The notes under the pieces were generated by a model. That model saw only the letters and a list, made by a program, of their open reading frames with translations, ran no database searches and was not told where the DNA came from. Source: Bradyrhizobium semiaridum (GTDB lineage Bacteria; Pseudomonadota; Alphaproteobacteria; Rhizobiales; Xanthobacteraceae). Taken from it: a stretch of DNA of 55,953 nt. Positions 9,285 through 18,377 of the stretch are shown one piece after another. Within the stretch, counting starts at the first letter, position 1. Each line of letters starts with the position of its first letter. The position numbers and the translations under genes are program-made. Location: assembly GCF_020329505.1 (NCBI RefSeq), contig NZ_JAGKJJ010000030.1:1-55953 (forward strand). The letters run 5' to 3'.

Positions 9285-11392
9285 TCACGTCGCCCGCCGC
9301 CGATGTCGCGAAGGCGGCCGACGGCTTCCTGCCGCGCGAGAGCCCACTTGCGATGTCCACAGCGGATCTCGGCCGGCCGCCGCGTGCGAATGGCAAGCCG
9401 GTATCGGTCGGAACGCGCATGACCATGCGCCGCGCTTCCGTGCTGGTGCTGACGGCCGCGTTGACCTGTGCGGGCGCCTACGAGATGTACATGGTGGTGC
9501 AGGTCGGCGGCGTGACCATCATGGAAGGCATGGTGCTGGTGCTGTTCGTCGCGCTGCTGGCCTGGATCGCTTTCTCGTTTGCCTCGGCGCTGGCCGGCTT
9601 CTTCGTGCTGCTGCGGCGCGAGGGCAATGCCCTGCCGATCCCCGACGATGGCCCGTTGCCACAGCTGGCGAGTCAGACCGCGGTGCTGCTGCCGACCTAC
9701 AACGAGAACCCGCACCAGCTGATGGCCCGCCTGCGCGCCATCCACGAATCCGTCGAGGCGACCGGACAGGCTGAGCGCTTCGACTGGTTCGTGCTGAGCG
9801 ACACTCGTGATCCCGATATCTGGATTGCGGAAGAGCAGGCGTTCCTCGGACTCTGCGAGGCCTGCGGCGCCGAGCGGCTGTACTACCGGCATCGCCCCGA
9901 CAATACCGCGCGGAAGTCCGGCAATATCGGCGAATGGATCACGCGGTTCGGGGGGGCCTACCAGTTCATGATCGTGCTCGACGCCGACAGCCTGATGTCG
10001 GGCGATACGATGGTGCGGATGGTGCATGCCATGGAGCGCCATCCGGCGGCGGCGCTGATCCAGACGCTGCCGGTCATCGTCAACGCACGCAGCCTGTTCA
10101 GCCGTCTGCAGCAGTTCGCCGGCCGGCTGTACGGGCCGATGATCGCCGCCGGTGTCGCCTGGTGGCACGGCTCCGAGGGCAATTACTGGGGACACAATGC
10201 CATCATCAGGGTTCCGGCATTTGCGGAGCAGGCGGGACTGCCCGAGCTTTCCGGACGCAAGCCGTTCGGCGGCCATATCCTGAGCCATGATTTCGTCGAG
10301 GCGGCGCTGATGCGGCGCGCCGGCTGGGGCATCTACATGGCGCCGACGCTCGGTGGCAGTTTCGAGGAGGTGCCGCCGTCGCTCTTGGATTTTGCCGCGC
10401 GCGACCGGCGCTGGTGCCAGGGCAATCTGCAGCATCTGGCGGTGCTGAGCACGCGCCATCTGCACTGGATCTCGCGGCTGCATTTCCTGACCGGGATCGG
10501 CTCCTACATCACCGCGCCGCTGTGGCTCCTGTTCCTGCTGCTCGGAATCCTGATCTCGTTGCAGGCGCGCTTCATCCTGCCGGAGTATTTTCCGAAGGGC
10601 TTTGCGCTGTTCCCGAACTGGCCGGCGCAGGACCCCGTGCTCGCCGCCTGGGTGTTCGGCCTCACCATGGCGCTGTTGATCGTGCCGAAGCTGCTCGGCT
10701 TCGTCCTGCTGCTGACGAGGCGCGAGATGCGCCGGTGCTTCGGCGGCGGCTTTCGCGCCTTTGCCGGCGTCATCGCCGAGCTGGTGATTTCGGCGCTGGT
10801 CGCACCCGTCATGATGGTGTTCCAGTCGATTGCCGTCGTCGAGATCCTGCTCGGCCGCGACGCCGGCTGGCAGACCCAGAGGCGCGACGATGGCGAAGTC
10901 GAGCGGCGCGAACTGTATCGCAAGTACGGCGTCCCGACCGCTTGCGGCGTCGCGATGGCGGCAGCCGCCTATGCCGTGTCGCTGCCGCTGTTGCTGTGGA
11001 TGTCGCCCGTGATCGCAGGGCTGCTGTTCGCGATCCCGATCGGCGCCTGGACAGCGAAGCCGGCGCTGCGCGCGCTGTTCGTCACGCCGGAGGAGGTGCA
11101 GCCGCCGCGCGTGCTGGTTCGCGCCAACGAGCTGACCGCGTCATCCGCGTGCGCCTCAGGACCCGCGCTCGCGACATTGCGGCGGGATGTCGGCCTGCTG
11201 CATCGGCATCTGGCGTCACTGCCGCCGGCGCGGCGCTGCGGTCCGGGCGAGATCGATCTGCACCTCGCGCTGGCGCGTGCGCGGATCGAGGCCAGCGACA
11301 GCTTCGACGAAGCGGTCGGCCATCTCACGCCGCGCGAGACGCTCGCCGTCCTCGGCGATCGCGCGCTGCTCAACGAAGTGCTTGCCAAGTAG
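9272..11392 (+). CDS. opgH: Glucan glucosyltransferase OpgH/MdoH (membrane)
   Basis: A 706-residue inner-membrane glycosyltransferase of family GT2 that polymerises UDP-glucose into the periplasmic glucan backbone. Two membrane segments (about 55-75 and 88-113) precede a cytosolic catalytic domain with PTYNENP (141-147), the DxD motif DADS (237-240), the acceptor aspartate in SHDFVEA (D340) and the QxxRW-type segment RDRRWCQGN (378-386). Further membrane helices follow from about 405. The shorter N-terminus than E. coli MdoH is usual for alphaproteobacteria. Internal ATGs at residues 28 and 50 are possible alternative starts. Confidence 0.94.
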   Translation: MGAVITSPAADVAKAADGFLPRESPLAMSTADLGRPPRANGKPVSVGTRMTMRRASVLVLTAALTCAGAYEMYMVVQVGGVTIMEGMVLVLFVALLAWIAFSFASALAGFFVLLRREGNALPIPDDGPLPQLASQTAVLLPTYNENPHQLMARLRAIHESVEATGQAERFDWFVLSDTRDPDIWIAEEQAFLGLCEACGAERLYYRHRPDNTARKSGNIGEWITRFGGAYQFMIVLDADSLMSGDTMVRMVHAMERHPAAALIQTLPVIVNARSLFSRLQQFAGRLYGPMIAAGVAWWHGSEGNYWGHNAIIRVPAFAEQAGLPELSGRKPFGGHILSHDFVEAALMRRAGWGIYMAPTLGGSFEEVPPSLLDFAARDRRWCQGNLQHLAVLSTRHLHWISRLHFLTGIGSYITAPLWLLFLLLGILISLQARFILPEYFPKGFALFPNWPAQDPVLAAWVFGLTMALLIVPKLLGFVLLLTRREMRRCFGGGFRAFAGVIAELVISALVAPVMMVFQSIAVVEILLGRDAGWQTQRRDDGEVERRELYRKYGVPTACGVAMAAAAYAVSLPLLLWMSPVIAGLLFAIPIGAWTAKPALRALFVTPEEVQPPRVLVRANELTASSACASGPALATLRRDVGLLHRHLASLPPARRCGPGEIDLHLALARARIEASDSFDEAVGHLTPRETLAVLGDRALLNEVLAK

Positions 11393-11401
11393 CGCCGAGG
11401 T

Positions 11402-13723
11402 CTACGCCGCCTCGGACAGCCTTTGCTGCGGCAGGTGCGGATCGCGCGGCAGGGTGACGCGGACCACGGTGCCGACGCCGAGCTTGGAGCGCAGCTTCAT
11501 CGAGCCGCCGTGCAGGTTGGTCAGCGAGCGGGCGATCGCAAGGCCGAGGCCGGAGCCCTGATAGGTCTTGGTGAGCTGGCTCTCGACCTGCTCGAACGGC
11601 TTGCCGAGCCGGCGCAGCGACTCCGGCGCGATGCCGATGCCGCTGTCGGCGATCAGCAGCACGATCGAGTCGTGCAGCATCTGGCCGCGCACCAGCACGC
11701 GGCCGTGGTCGGGTGTGAACTTCACTGCGTTGGAGAGCAGGTTGACGATGATCTGCTTGACCGCGCGGCGGTCGGCCACGACCGAGATCGTGCTCTCGAT
11801 ATCCGACTCCAGCGACAGCTGCTTGTCCTCGGCGCGGCCCGAGACCACGCGGATCGATTCCGCGAGGATGCCGGAGAGGTCGAGCGGCGCCATGTCGAAC
11901 TTCATCCGGCCGGCCTCGATCTTCGACATGTCGAGGATGTCGTTGATGACCTCGAGCAGGTATTTGCCCGACGTCAGAATGTCGTTGCAGTACTCCTGGT
12001 ACTTGTCCGAGCCGAGCGTGCCGAACAGGCCGGAGCCCATGATCTCGGAGAAGCCGATGATGGCGTTGAGCGGGGTGCGCAGCTCGTGGCTCATATTGGC
12101 CAGGAACTTCGACTTCGCGGCGTTGGCATCCTCGGCGCGGGTCTTCTCCTGCGAGTACTTCTCGGCGAGGTCGGCGAGCTCGATGGCCTGCCGCTCCAGC
12201 TCGGCCTGCGAGCGCTGCAGGTCGATGACGGTGGCGCGCAGGCGCAGATCGTTGTCGACCAGCTTCTGCTCGTGCGCCTTGATGCGGGTGATGTCGGTGC
12301 CGACCGAGACGTAGCCGCCGTCCTTGGTGCGGCGCTCGCTGATGTGCAGCCAGCTGCCGTCGTCGAGCTGGGCCTCGAAGGTGCGGGCGCCGGGCGCCGG
12401 CAGGCCGCTCTCGTGCAGGCGGGTGCGCACCTCCGGCATGCAGCCGACCTCGATCACCGTTTCATAGGAGGTGCCGGGGCTGACGGCGGAATCAGGCAGC
12501 TTGTGCAGCCGCTGGAAGTGCGAGTTGCAGAGCACGAGGCGGTCGTCGGCGTCCCACAGCACGAAGGCTTCCGGAATTGTCTCGATCGCGTCGCGCAGGC
12601 GGAGGTCGGCCTCGACCGACTTTTCGGCAAGGCTCTTCTGCTCGGTGATATCGACCGCGATGCCGATCAGGTGCAGGCCGCCATCGGCCGCGGCGTGGCT
12701 GAGCTCGCAGCGCACCCGCAGCCAGATCCAGTGACCGCCGACATGCCGCATGCGGAAGCTCTGGTCGATGTGATCGATCTTGCCCGAGATCAGCTGGTCG
12801 GCGATGTCGAACAGATTGATGTCGTCGGAGTTCACCAGCGCGTTGACCTCGCCGAAGGTCAGCAGGTCGTTGCGGGTATCCAATCCCAGCAGGGTGAACA
12901 TCGACTGCGACCAGAAGATCCGGCCGCGCGACAGGTCCCAGTCCCACAGTCCGCAGCGGCCGCGGTTGAGCGCGGTGTCGATCCGGCCGCGCACCGCGTC
13001 GTTGATCAGGTCGCCCTCGCGGGCGCGGGTCGATTGCCAGTGGAAGGCAAAGCCGAGGATCAGCACCACGAAGCTCGTCGTCGCCGAGAGCGTGATCGAG
13101 AGCGCGGCGTCCGATCCCCAGATCGGCTCGTTCATCTCCTGGATGACGACGACCTGGCCGGGCAGCGACTTCACGAGGCGCGAGATCGCCAGCGCGCGGG
13201 TGCCGCCGGGGAGCGTCATGTCGCTGACGACGCCCTGCTGGCCGGGCGCGACCAGGAGCTGCGCGGTCGAGATGATGTCGAGCACGCGATCGCTCTCGCC
13301 GAGGCCGTCGATCGGCACGCGCGCCAGCACGCGGTGATCGGCGCCAGCGATGATGACGTGGCGGCCGAAGGCGATGCCCCAGGACGGGATCAGGTCGGGC
13401 AACAGTTCCTGCATGCGCTCGATATTGGCGAGCCGGTCGCGGCGCACCGAGGTCAGGCGGTCGAGACGCTCGGCGAGGATGTCGGAGAGGGCGGCCAGGT
13501 CGCGCTTCATCGCGCCGCGCTTCTGCCGGTTCTGGTCGATCACCTGGACGAAGGCGCCGAGGCAGATCGTGATCAGGAAGGCGATGATGAGAGTGGGCAC
13601 AGCGCGGCGCAGTGCAGGCTCGGCCGTCAAGAGCCTGTGATAGGCCGGTTTCGCGATCGACTGCGCCAATCCCTTGATCGAATCGGATTGGACGCACACG
13701 TTCGCTGCATGCGCGCGCGCCAT
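11402..13723 (-). CDS. Membrane PAS-domain histidine kinase of the PleC/DivJ type
   Basis: A 773-residue sensor kinase. Membrane helices at about 41-62 and 208-230 bracket a periplasmic sensor loop. Two PAS domains follow (about 250-365 and 375-485), then a coiled coil, a HisKA domain with the phospho-accepting H546 in FLANMSHELRTPLNA, and an HATPase domain with N (NLLSNAVKFTP), G1 (DSGIG) and G2 (GSGLGLA) boxes. The extended H-box with GFSEIMGSGLFG and INDILDMSKIEAGR is the form found in the alphaproteobacterial cell-cycle kinases PleC and DivJ, which act on DivK/PleD; no receiver domain or adjacent regulator gene is present. PleC identity is a family-level inference. Confidence 0.8.
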   Translation of the reverse strand: MARAHAANVCVQSDSIKGLAQSIAKPAYHRLLTAEPALRRAVPTLIIAFLITICLGAFVQVIDQNRQKRGAMKRDLAALSDILAERLDRLTSVRRDRLANIERMQELLPDLIPSWGIAFGRHVIIAGADHRVLARVPIDGLGESDRVLDIISTAQLLVAPGQQGVVSDMTLPGGTRALAISRLVKSLPGQVVVIQEMNEPIWGSDAALSITLSATTSFVVLILGFAFHWQSTRAREGDLINDAVRGRIDTALNRGRCGLWDWDLSRGRIFWSQSMFTLLGLDTRNDLLTFGEVNALVNSDDINLFDIADQLISGKIDHIDQSFRMRHVGGHWIWLRVRCELSHAAADGGLHLIGIAVDITEQKSLAEKSVEADLRLRDAIETIPEAFVLWDADDRLVLCNSHFQRLHKLPDSAVSPGTSYETVIEVGCMPEVRTRLHESGLPAPGARTFEAQLDDGSWLHISERRTKDGGYVSVGTDITRIKAHEQKLVDNDLRLRATVIDLQRSQAELERQAIELADLAEKYSQEKTRAEDANAAKSKFLANMSHELRTPLNAIIGFSEIMGSGLFGTLGSDKYQEYCNDILTSGKYLLEVINDILDMSKIEAGRMKFDMAPLDLSGILAESIRVVSGRAEDKQLSLESDIESTISVVADRRAVKQIIVNLLSNAVKFTPDHGRVLVRGQMLHDSIVLLIADSGIGIAPESLRRLGKPFEQVESQLTKTYQGSGLGLAIARSLTNLHGGSMKLRSKLGVGTVVRVTLPRDPHLPQQRLSEAA

Positions 13724-13840
13724 GCCTTAGACCCCCACTCTAAGCTTGCTGTTTTACCCTGTCCGGATGCTCCCCACGTTGCATCCGAATCATGATGATT
13801 TGAATCCAGATTTCGCGAGCTGTCGAGAGTCAACGATTCG

Positions 13841-13855
13841 TTAATGCGAAATAAA
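13841..13855 (-). promoter_or_regulatory. CtrA-box-like site upstream of the histidine kinase
   Basis: TTAA at 13841-13844, seven bases, then TAAA at 13852-13855. This is one base off the TTAA-N7-TTAA CtrA consensus and lies about 118 nt before the kinase start codon. CtrA control of PleC/DivJ-type kinases would make sense, but a one-mismatch box of this size occurs by chance. Confidence 0.3.
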
Positions 13856-13917
13856 TCTTGCTCAACGCAGAATCGGAATGCGCAAAACGAGTCCGAACCG
13901 AGAACGACTCCGTAGAA

Positions 13918-15306
13918 TTACGCGCGTGGCGGCTCGGCGTGACTGATCACACGCTTGATGTTCGGGAACGCACGGCGCAGCGCGCGCTCGATTTCGTCGA
14001 CGCCGTCGTGCACCTTGATCACGCTCATCGATGGCGCGGCGCGGCAGTGGAAGTTGACGATCTCGCCGGCGTCGGTGTTGCGGACCCGCACATTGTGGAT
14101 GTCGTGGATCGCGCCGCCATCGGCAAACTGCGTCAACGCGGCCTTGATGGTCTCCACGCGCTCGGGCGCGGCGTCGGTTCCGAACGGCAGCTCGGGCTGC
14201 AGCGGCTCGATATGGGTGTCGACCTCGACGTCCTCGCCGAAATCCTCGCGGATCGCGCGCTCGAGATCGTGGGCGATGGCGTGCGCCGCGGTCAATTCCA
14301 TCTCGCCGTCGACCTCGAGGTCGATGCCGACGATCAGCCGGCCATCGAGATCGTGCACGGTGACGTGGTGGATGGCGAGGCCGGAATTGCGCGCGATCAC
14401 CATGATGCGCTCGCGCACGCTCTCATTGTCGCGCGCCACCGGAACCGCAGTGAAGGTGAGATCGGCGTCGCCGAACGTCCTCGCCACTGCGTCCTGCGCC
14501 CTGCGCTTGATCTCCTCGACGCGGTCGATCGGATATGTGCGCGGCACGGTGGCGATGGCGTCGATGAAATACGTCGCGCCGACCATGCGGACGCGCAGGC
14601 GGTCGACGCCGACGACGCCGGGGACGGCCGCGATCGCGGCGGTGGCCTTGTCCTGGGCACCCTCGGGCGCCCGGTCGAGCAGGGTCTCGACCGTCTCGCG
14701 CGCCATGCGCAGGCCGAGCAGGGCGATCATCACCGCGACCGCGACCGCGGCCGCGGCATCGCCCCACCAGAAGCCGAGCCCGGCCAGGATCAGGCCGACG
14801 ATCACGGCTGACGATCCCATCACGTCGGAGGCGAAGTGCAGCGCGTCGGCGGCCAGCGCTTGGCTCTTGGTGGCGCGCGCGGCACGGTGCAGCGCTCGGG
14901 CGCGCCACAGGTTGATGGCGATGTCGATCACGAGAACGACGAAGGGGATCGCCGAAATCTCGGGCGGCGGGCTGCCCTCGCGCAGCCGGCTGTAGGCCTC
15001 GACCAGGATGCCGCCGGCCAGCACGTAGAGCAGGGCGATGATGAACAGCGCCGAGATGCTCTCGAACTTGCCGTGGCCGTAGTGATGCTCGGCATCGGCC
15101 GGCTGGTCCGACACCCGCACCACCGCCCAGGTGATGATGGTGGCGATCAGGTCGATCGTCGAGTGCAGCGCCTCGGAGATCAGCGCCAGCGAGCCGATCG
15201 CAACGCCGACGACGAATTTCGCGGCCGCCATGCCGCCGCTGGCGAGGATCGAGATCGCGGCGACGGATGTCTTGGTGGAGGGTGCGCTGGCGTTGGAAGA
15301 GCTCAT
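13918..15306 (-). CDS. Cation diffusion facilitator (CDF) metal exporter with long C-terminal region
   Basis: A 462-residue CDF-family divalent metal/proton antiporter. Six membrane helices occupy about residues 15-210. The metal site residues appear as H48-x3-D52 in TM2 (EALHSTID) and H156-x3-D160 in TM5 (DALHFASD), the HxxxD/HxxxD arrangement. The cytosolic tail is far longer than the roughly 80-residue single ZT-dimer domain of typical CDFs and looks like two consecutive dimerisation-type modules (about 212-290 and 370-460). Substrate cannot be fixed from sequence. I see no Shine-Dalgarno before 15306. Confidence 0.88.
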   Translation of the reverse strand: MSSSNASAPSTKTSVAAISILASGGMAAAKFVVGVAIGSLALISEALHSTIDLIATIITWAVVRVSDQPADAEHHYGHGKFESISALFIIALLYVLAGGILVEAYSRLREGSPPPEISAIPFVVLVIDIAINLWRARALHRAARATKSQALAADALHFASDVMGSSAVIVGLILAGLGFWWGDAAAAVAVAVMIALLGLRMARETVETLLDRAPEGAQDKATAAIAAVPGVVGVDRLRVRMVGATYFIDAIATVPRTYPIDRVEEIKRRAQDAVARTFGDADLTFTAVPVARDNESVRERIMVIARNSGLAIHHVTVHDLDGRLIVGIDLEVDGEMELTAAHAIAHDLERAIREDFGEDVEVDTHIEPLQPELPFGTDAAPERVETIKAALTQFADGGAIHDIHNVRVRNTDAGEIVNFHCRAAPSMSVIKVHDGVDEIERALRRAFPNIKRVISHAEPPRA

Positions 15307-15445
15307 GGCGGCGGTGTAGCAGGCTGTCTGTGAACATCAAGTGTCGCTGTTCACGCGCAATCGCAACTCACTTGCATGAGCAGGTTTGTTGCGAGTCATT
15401 TCGAATTGCGAATTGCGCAGGGTGAGGCAAAGGCGTGCTTGCCCA

Positions 15446-15576
15446 CCGTCATTCCCCGCTGCGCGATTGCGCACCTGAGCCCGCGCCGCTTGGCGCGAGC
15501 CCGGAATCATTGAGCCACGAAGCAAGTGGTGGAATCGATTCCGGGCTCTCGCTTCGCGAGTTCCGGAACGACGGGG
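15446..15576. repeat. Palindromic intergenic repeat (CGTCATTCC type), copy 1
   Basis: The element opens with CCGTCATTCCCCG and closes with the imperfect complement TTCCGGAACGACGGGG. Inside, GAGCCCGGAATC (around 15489) pairs with GATTCCGGGCTC (around 15537). The same layout recurs at 52901-53007. It fills the gap between the CDF gene and the TetR gene and accounts for the apparent extension of the TetR frame upstream. Confidence 0.75.
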
Positions 15577-15606
15577 AGGCCTCAAATCGGCCCCTTGCGA
15601 TATATG

Positions 15607-15618
15607 GACCAATTGGTC
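15607..15618. promoter_or_regulatory. TetR autoregulatory operator
   Basis: GACCAATTGGTC is a perfect 12-bp palindrome, and the flanks TATAT and ATATA extend the symmetry to about 24 bp with one mismatch. It lies 12 nt before the preferred TetR start. A near-copy sits before the downstream EamA gene (16286-16299), which supports its use as the operator of this TetR protein. Confidence 0.75.
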
Positions 15619-15630
15619 TATATATCCCGG

Positions 15631-16245
15631 ATGAGCCGCCCAACCACCGTGCAGTCGCCCCGTGGCCGCCCCAGAAGCTTCGACATGGAAGCCGCCGTCG
15701 AGCGCGCGATGAATGTGTTCTGGTCGCGCGGCTATCACGCCACCGCGCTGCCGGATCTGCTTCGCGCGACGAAACTCTCGCGCGGCAGCCTCTACGCCGC
15801 CTTCGGCGACAAGCATTCGCTGTTCCTGCGCGCGCTCGATCGCTACATTGCCGATGCCCTGACGCGGATGGATGTCGAACTCGACACCCAGGCAGATCCG
15901 GTCGATGGCCTGCGAGCCTACCTTGCCGGTTACGTTGAGCGCTCGTGCGGTGCCAATGGCCGGCGCGGCTGCCTGTTGGTGGCGACCGCTATGGAACTGG
16001 CTGGCCAGGATGCCGAGGTCGGTCGTCGCATCGCGAGCTTCTTCAAAACCATGGAAGCCAGGGTGGCGGACGCATTTTCCCGTGCGGAGGCTACGGGCAG
16101 ATTGGCCGATGGCGTCGAGCCTTCGAGTGCCGCTCGAATTCTCATCTGTTTTGTTTGGGGATTGCGGGTGGTCGCCAAAACGGGACCGGCGCGGACCACC
16201 TCGCAGGCCACCGCGGACGCGCTCCTCGATCGCTTCCTCAGGTAG
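15631..16245 (+). CDS. TetR/AcrR-family repressor
   Basis: A 204-residue TetR protein. Residues 8-60 form the DNA-binding domain (RGRPRSFD, then FWSRGYHATALPDLLRATKLSRGSLYAAFGDKHSLF). The ligand-binding C-terminal half contains a cysteine-containing segment, CGANGRRGCLL. I start it at ATG 15631 because upstream in-frame codons would translate the operator palindrome and the intergenic repeat. It precedes an EamA exporter by 69 nt on the same strand; both carry the same palindromic site upstream, so the protein probably represses itself and the exporter until its ligand appears. Confidence 0.9.
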   Translation: MSRPTTVQSPRGRPRSFDMEAAVERAMNVFWSRGYHATALPDLLRATKLSRGSLYAAFGDKHSLFLRALDRYIADALTRMDVELDTQADPVDGLRAYLAGYVERSCGANGRRGCLLVATAMELAGQDAEVGRRIASFFKTMEARVADAFSRAEATGRLADGVEPSSAARILICFVWGLRVVAKTGPARTTSQATADALLDRFLR

Positions 16246-16285
16246 AGAACCCATAGGCGCCTCAACTATCGGCGCGCCGATATCT

Positions 16286-16299
16286 AGACCGATCAGTCT
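16286..16299. promoter_or_regulatory. Second TetR operator, before the EamA gene
   Basis: AGACCGATCAGTCT is an imperfect palindrome with half-sites GACC/GTCT matching the perfect GACCAATTGGTC site upstream of the TetR gene. It lies 15 nt before the EamA start codon, overlapping where the transcription start or ribosome entry would be. Confidence 0.65.
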
Positions 16300-16314
16300 T
16301 GAAAGGAAAATGCC

Positions 16315-17166
16315 ATGTCTGCCATCCAGATCGTCTGCGCGGTGGCCGTTCCCCTGCTCTGGGGTTATCAGTTCGTGGTCATTAAGGTGGGCGTGACGGA
16401 GTTTCCGCCGCTGTTCTTCCTCGCGCTACGGTTCTTGGCGATGGCGCTGCTGCTGGTCCCGTTCGTCAAAGCGCCGACGCGCCAACAATTCGGCCCGATC
16501 GCGGTCATCTCGCTTTTTCTCGGCGGGCTGAACTTCGGGCTGTTTTATGTCGGTCTCGGGCTCGGCTCGGGAAGCATGTCGGCCGTCGCCTATCAACTCG
16601 CGCCGCCCTTCACCGTGCTGCTGGCCTGGCCGCTGCTCGCGGAGCGGCCGTCGCTCGTGACATCTGCCGGCGTGGTGCTTGCGTTTGCCGGCGTGGTGCT
16701 GACAGCGGAGCCCAGCCGGTCGGCGAACGCATTGCCGCTGCTGCTTGTGGTCGGAGCCGCCTTCGCATTCGCGGTGTCCAACGTCCTGACCAAACGTTAC
16801 GGCCCGTTTGATCCGCTGATGTTGATGGGGTGGTCGTCGCTGCTCACCGTGCCGCAGGTGCTGCTGATGTCGCTGCTGCTCGAGTATGGACAGGCGGCGA
16901 GCCTTGTCACGGCGGATGGACGCGGCTGGCTGGCGCTCGCCTACACCATTTTTATCGGGGGGATTGTCGGGTTCGGCCTCTGGTTCTGGCTGATCGCGCG
17001 CTGCTCGATGGATCGCATCGCGCCCTTCGGCCTGCTGGTTCCGGTGTTCGCGTTGATCTCGAGTGTGTTGTTTCTTGGCGACTGCGTGACGCCGAAGCTG
17101 GTCGTCGGTGGACTGCTCGCGATCTCTGGTGTCGCCATTACGCAGGTAAGACGGAGTCGAGCGTGA
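16315..17166 (+). CDS. EamA-family (DMT) inner-membrane exporter
   Basis: A 283-residue drug/metabolite transporter with about ten membrane helices arranged as two EamA repeats (roughly 5-130 and 145-278). The second repeat has IVGFGLWFWLIARCSMDRIAPFGLLVPV, resembling E. coli EamA, which exports cysteine and O-acetylserine. Substrate here is unknown. The ATG at 16315 follows AAGGA. Its location behind a TetR gene with a shared operator suggests inducible efflux of the TetR ligand. Confidence 0.88.
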   Translation: MSAIQIVCAVAVPLLWGYQFVVIKVGVTEFPPLFFLALRFLAMALLLVPFVKAPTRQQFGPIAVISLFLGGLNFGLFYVGLGLGSGSMSAVAYQLAPPFTVLLAWPLLAERPSLVTSAGVVLAFAGVVLTAEPSRSANALPLLLVVGAAFAFAVSNVLTKRYGPFDPLMLMGWSSLLTVPQVLLMSLLLEYGQAASLVTADGRGWLALAYTIFIGGIVGFGLWFWLIARCSMDRIAPFGLLVPVFALISSVLFLGDCVTPKLVVGGLLAISGVAITQVRRSRA

Positions 17167-17245
17167 GGCGGGTTGGCCCACCGGGGTCCGCCGTTGGATC
17201 TGGCACGCGATGGCGAACCACGCTTCGGCAATCTGGCCTACGCAG

Positions 17246-18214
17246 CTACAGCGTCACCACGATCTTGCCGAGATGCTGGTTGGCTTCCATGTGCTCGAAC
17301 GCCTTGCCGATGTCGGCGAATTTGTAGACCTTGTCGATCGGCAGCTGCAGCTTGCGGGACTCGACCGCCGGCCAGATGTCCTTGCGCACCTCCTCGAAAA
17401 TCTCGCGGATCTCCTCGATGGTGCGGGTGCGGAAGGTGACGCCGATATACTGGATGCGGCGCGCCGCGTGCAGGTCGAAATTGAAGTCGCCATGGGTGCC
17501 GCCGAGCCGGCCGACATTGACGATGCGGCCCTTGACCTTGGTGGCCTTCAGGTTCTGATTGGCGACCGGGCCCGAGACCTGATCGACGATCAGATCGACG
17601 CCTTCGCCACTAGTCGCCTGCAACACCTGATCGACCCAGCCGGGATCCTTGGAATCGACAGCGAGATCGGCACCAAATTCCTTCAGGCGGCCGCGGCGCA
17701 TCGCGTCGGTCGACGAGCCGATCACGAGCCTGGCGCCCTTGAGTTTTGCGATCTGCATCGCCATCAGCCCGACGCCGGAGCTTGCGCCCTGGATCAGCAC
17801 GGTCTGGCCCGGCTGCAGCGCGCCTGACGTGACGACGGCGTTGTGCATCGTGGCGAGCGCGACGGGCAGGGTGGCGGCCTCGTCGAAATTCATGTTCGAG
17901 GGCGCGCGGAACAGCCGGCCGTGATCGGCGAGCGTGTATTCGGCGAACGCCGCGCCGCCCGAGCCCATGATCCGGTCGCCGACCTTGACGCCTTTGGCGT
18001 CGGGCCCGAGCTCGGCGACCTCGCCGGCCCATTCCATGCCGAGCACCGTACCGACACCGCCGGCGGCGCCGTGGACGTGGCCCTTGGTCATGCCGAGATC
18101 GGCGCGGTTAAGCCCGCAAGCATGCACCTTGACCAGCACCTGCGTGCCCTTCGGCGAGGGCTTTGCGACGTCAGTGATTTCGGGGCCGTTGGCGCCGTAC
18201 ACATAGGCTTTCAT
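17246..18214 (-). CDS. Zinc-independent medium-chain reductase, quinone oxidoreductase-like
   Basis: A 322-residue MDR-superfamily enzyme. The N-terminal GroES-like domain begins MKAYVYGANGPE and the Rossmann domain carries the nucleotide-binding loop QGASSGVGLMAMQIAK (about 141-156). The cysteine cluster of zinc-binding alcohol dehydrogenases is absent, which places it with NADPH:quinone oxidoreductases and enoyl reductases. Substrate is not evident. The next gene upstream on this strand is 163 nt away beyond a repeat, so it may be monocistronic. Confidence 0.85.
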   Translation of the reverse strand: MKAYVYGANGPEITDVAKPSPKGTQVLVKVHACGLNRADLGMTKGHVHGAAGGVGTVLGMEWAGEVAELGPDAKGVKVGDRIMGSGGAAFAEYTLADHGRLFRAPSNMNFDEAATLPVALATMHNAVVTSGALQPGQTVLIQGASSGVGLMAMQIAKLKGARLVIGSSTDAMRRGRLKEFGADLAVDSKDPGWVDQVLQATSGEGVDLIVDQVSGPVANQNLKATKVKGRIVNVGRLGGTHGDFNFDLHAARRIQYIGVTFRTRTIEEIREIFEEVRKDIWPAVESRKLQLPIDKVYKFADIGKAFEHMEANQHLGKIVVTL

Positions 18215-18260
18215 GGGTTTGTTCTCGTTTGGATCGTATGACGCGAATTGATTTTTAGGC

Positions 18261-18369
18261 CCGTCATCCCGAGGTGCTCGCCTCTTCGAGCCTCGAAGGA
18301 TGAATCGGCCACCAGCCGGGCCGTCGACCCTTCGAGGCCGCTGAAGAAGCGGCCACCTCAGGGTGACGG
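18261..18369. repeat. Palindromic intergenic repeat (CCGTCATCCCGAGGTG type)
   Basis: Arms CCGTCATCCCGAGGTG (18261-18276) and CACCTCAGGGTGACGG (18354-18369) are inverted copies with two mismatches, and internal segments such as GCCTCGAAGG pair further. The outer arms of the element at 205-413 belong to the same family. Confidence 0.75.
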
Positions 18370-18377
18370 ATACCTTA

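Noticed and set aside
11423..13795. Long open frame opposite the histidine kinase
   Set aside because: Composition bias of the complementary strand; all motifs belong to the kinase strand.
15446..15576. Possible insertion-sequence remnant or MITE
   Set aside because: Palindromic but without visible target duplications; the second copy differs in the middle. Kept as a repeat only.
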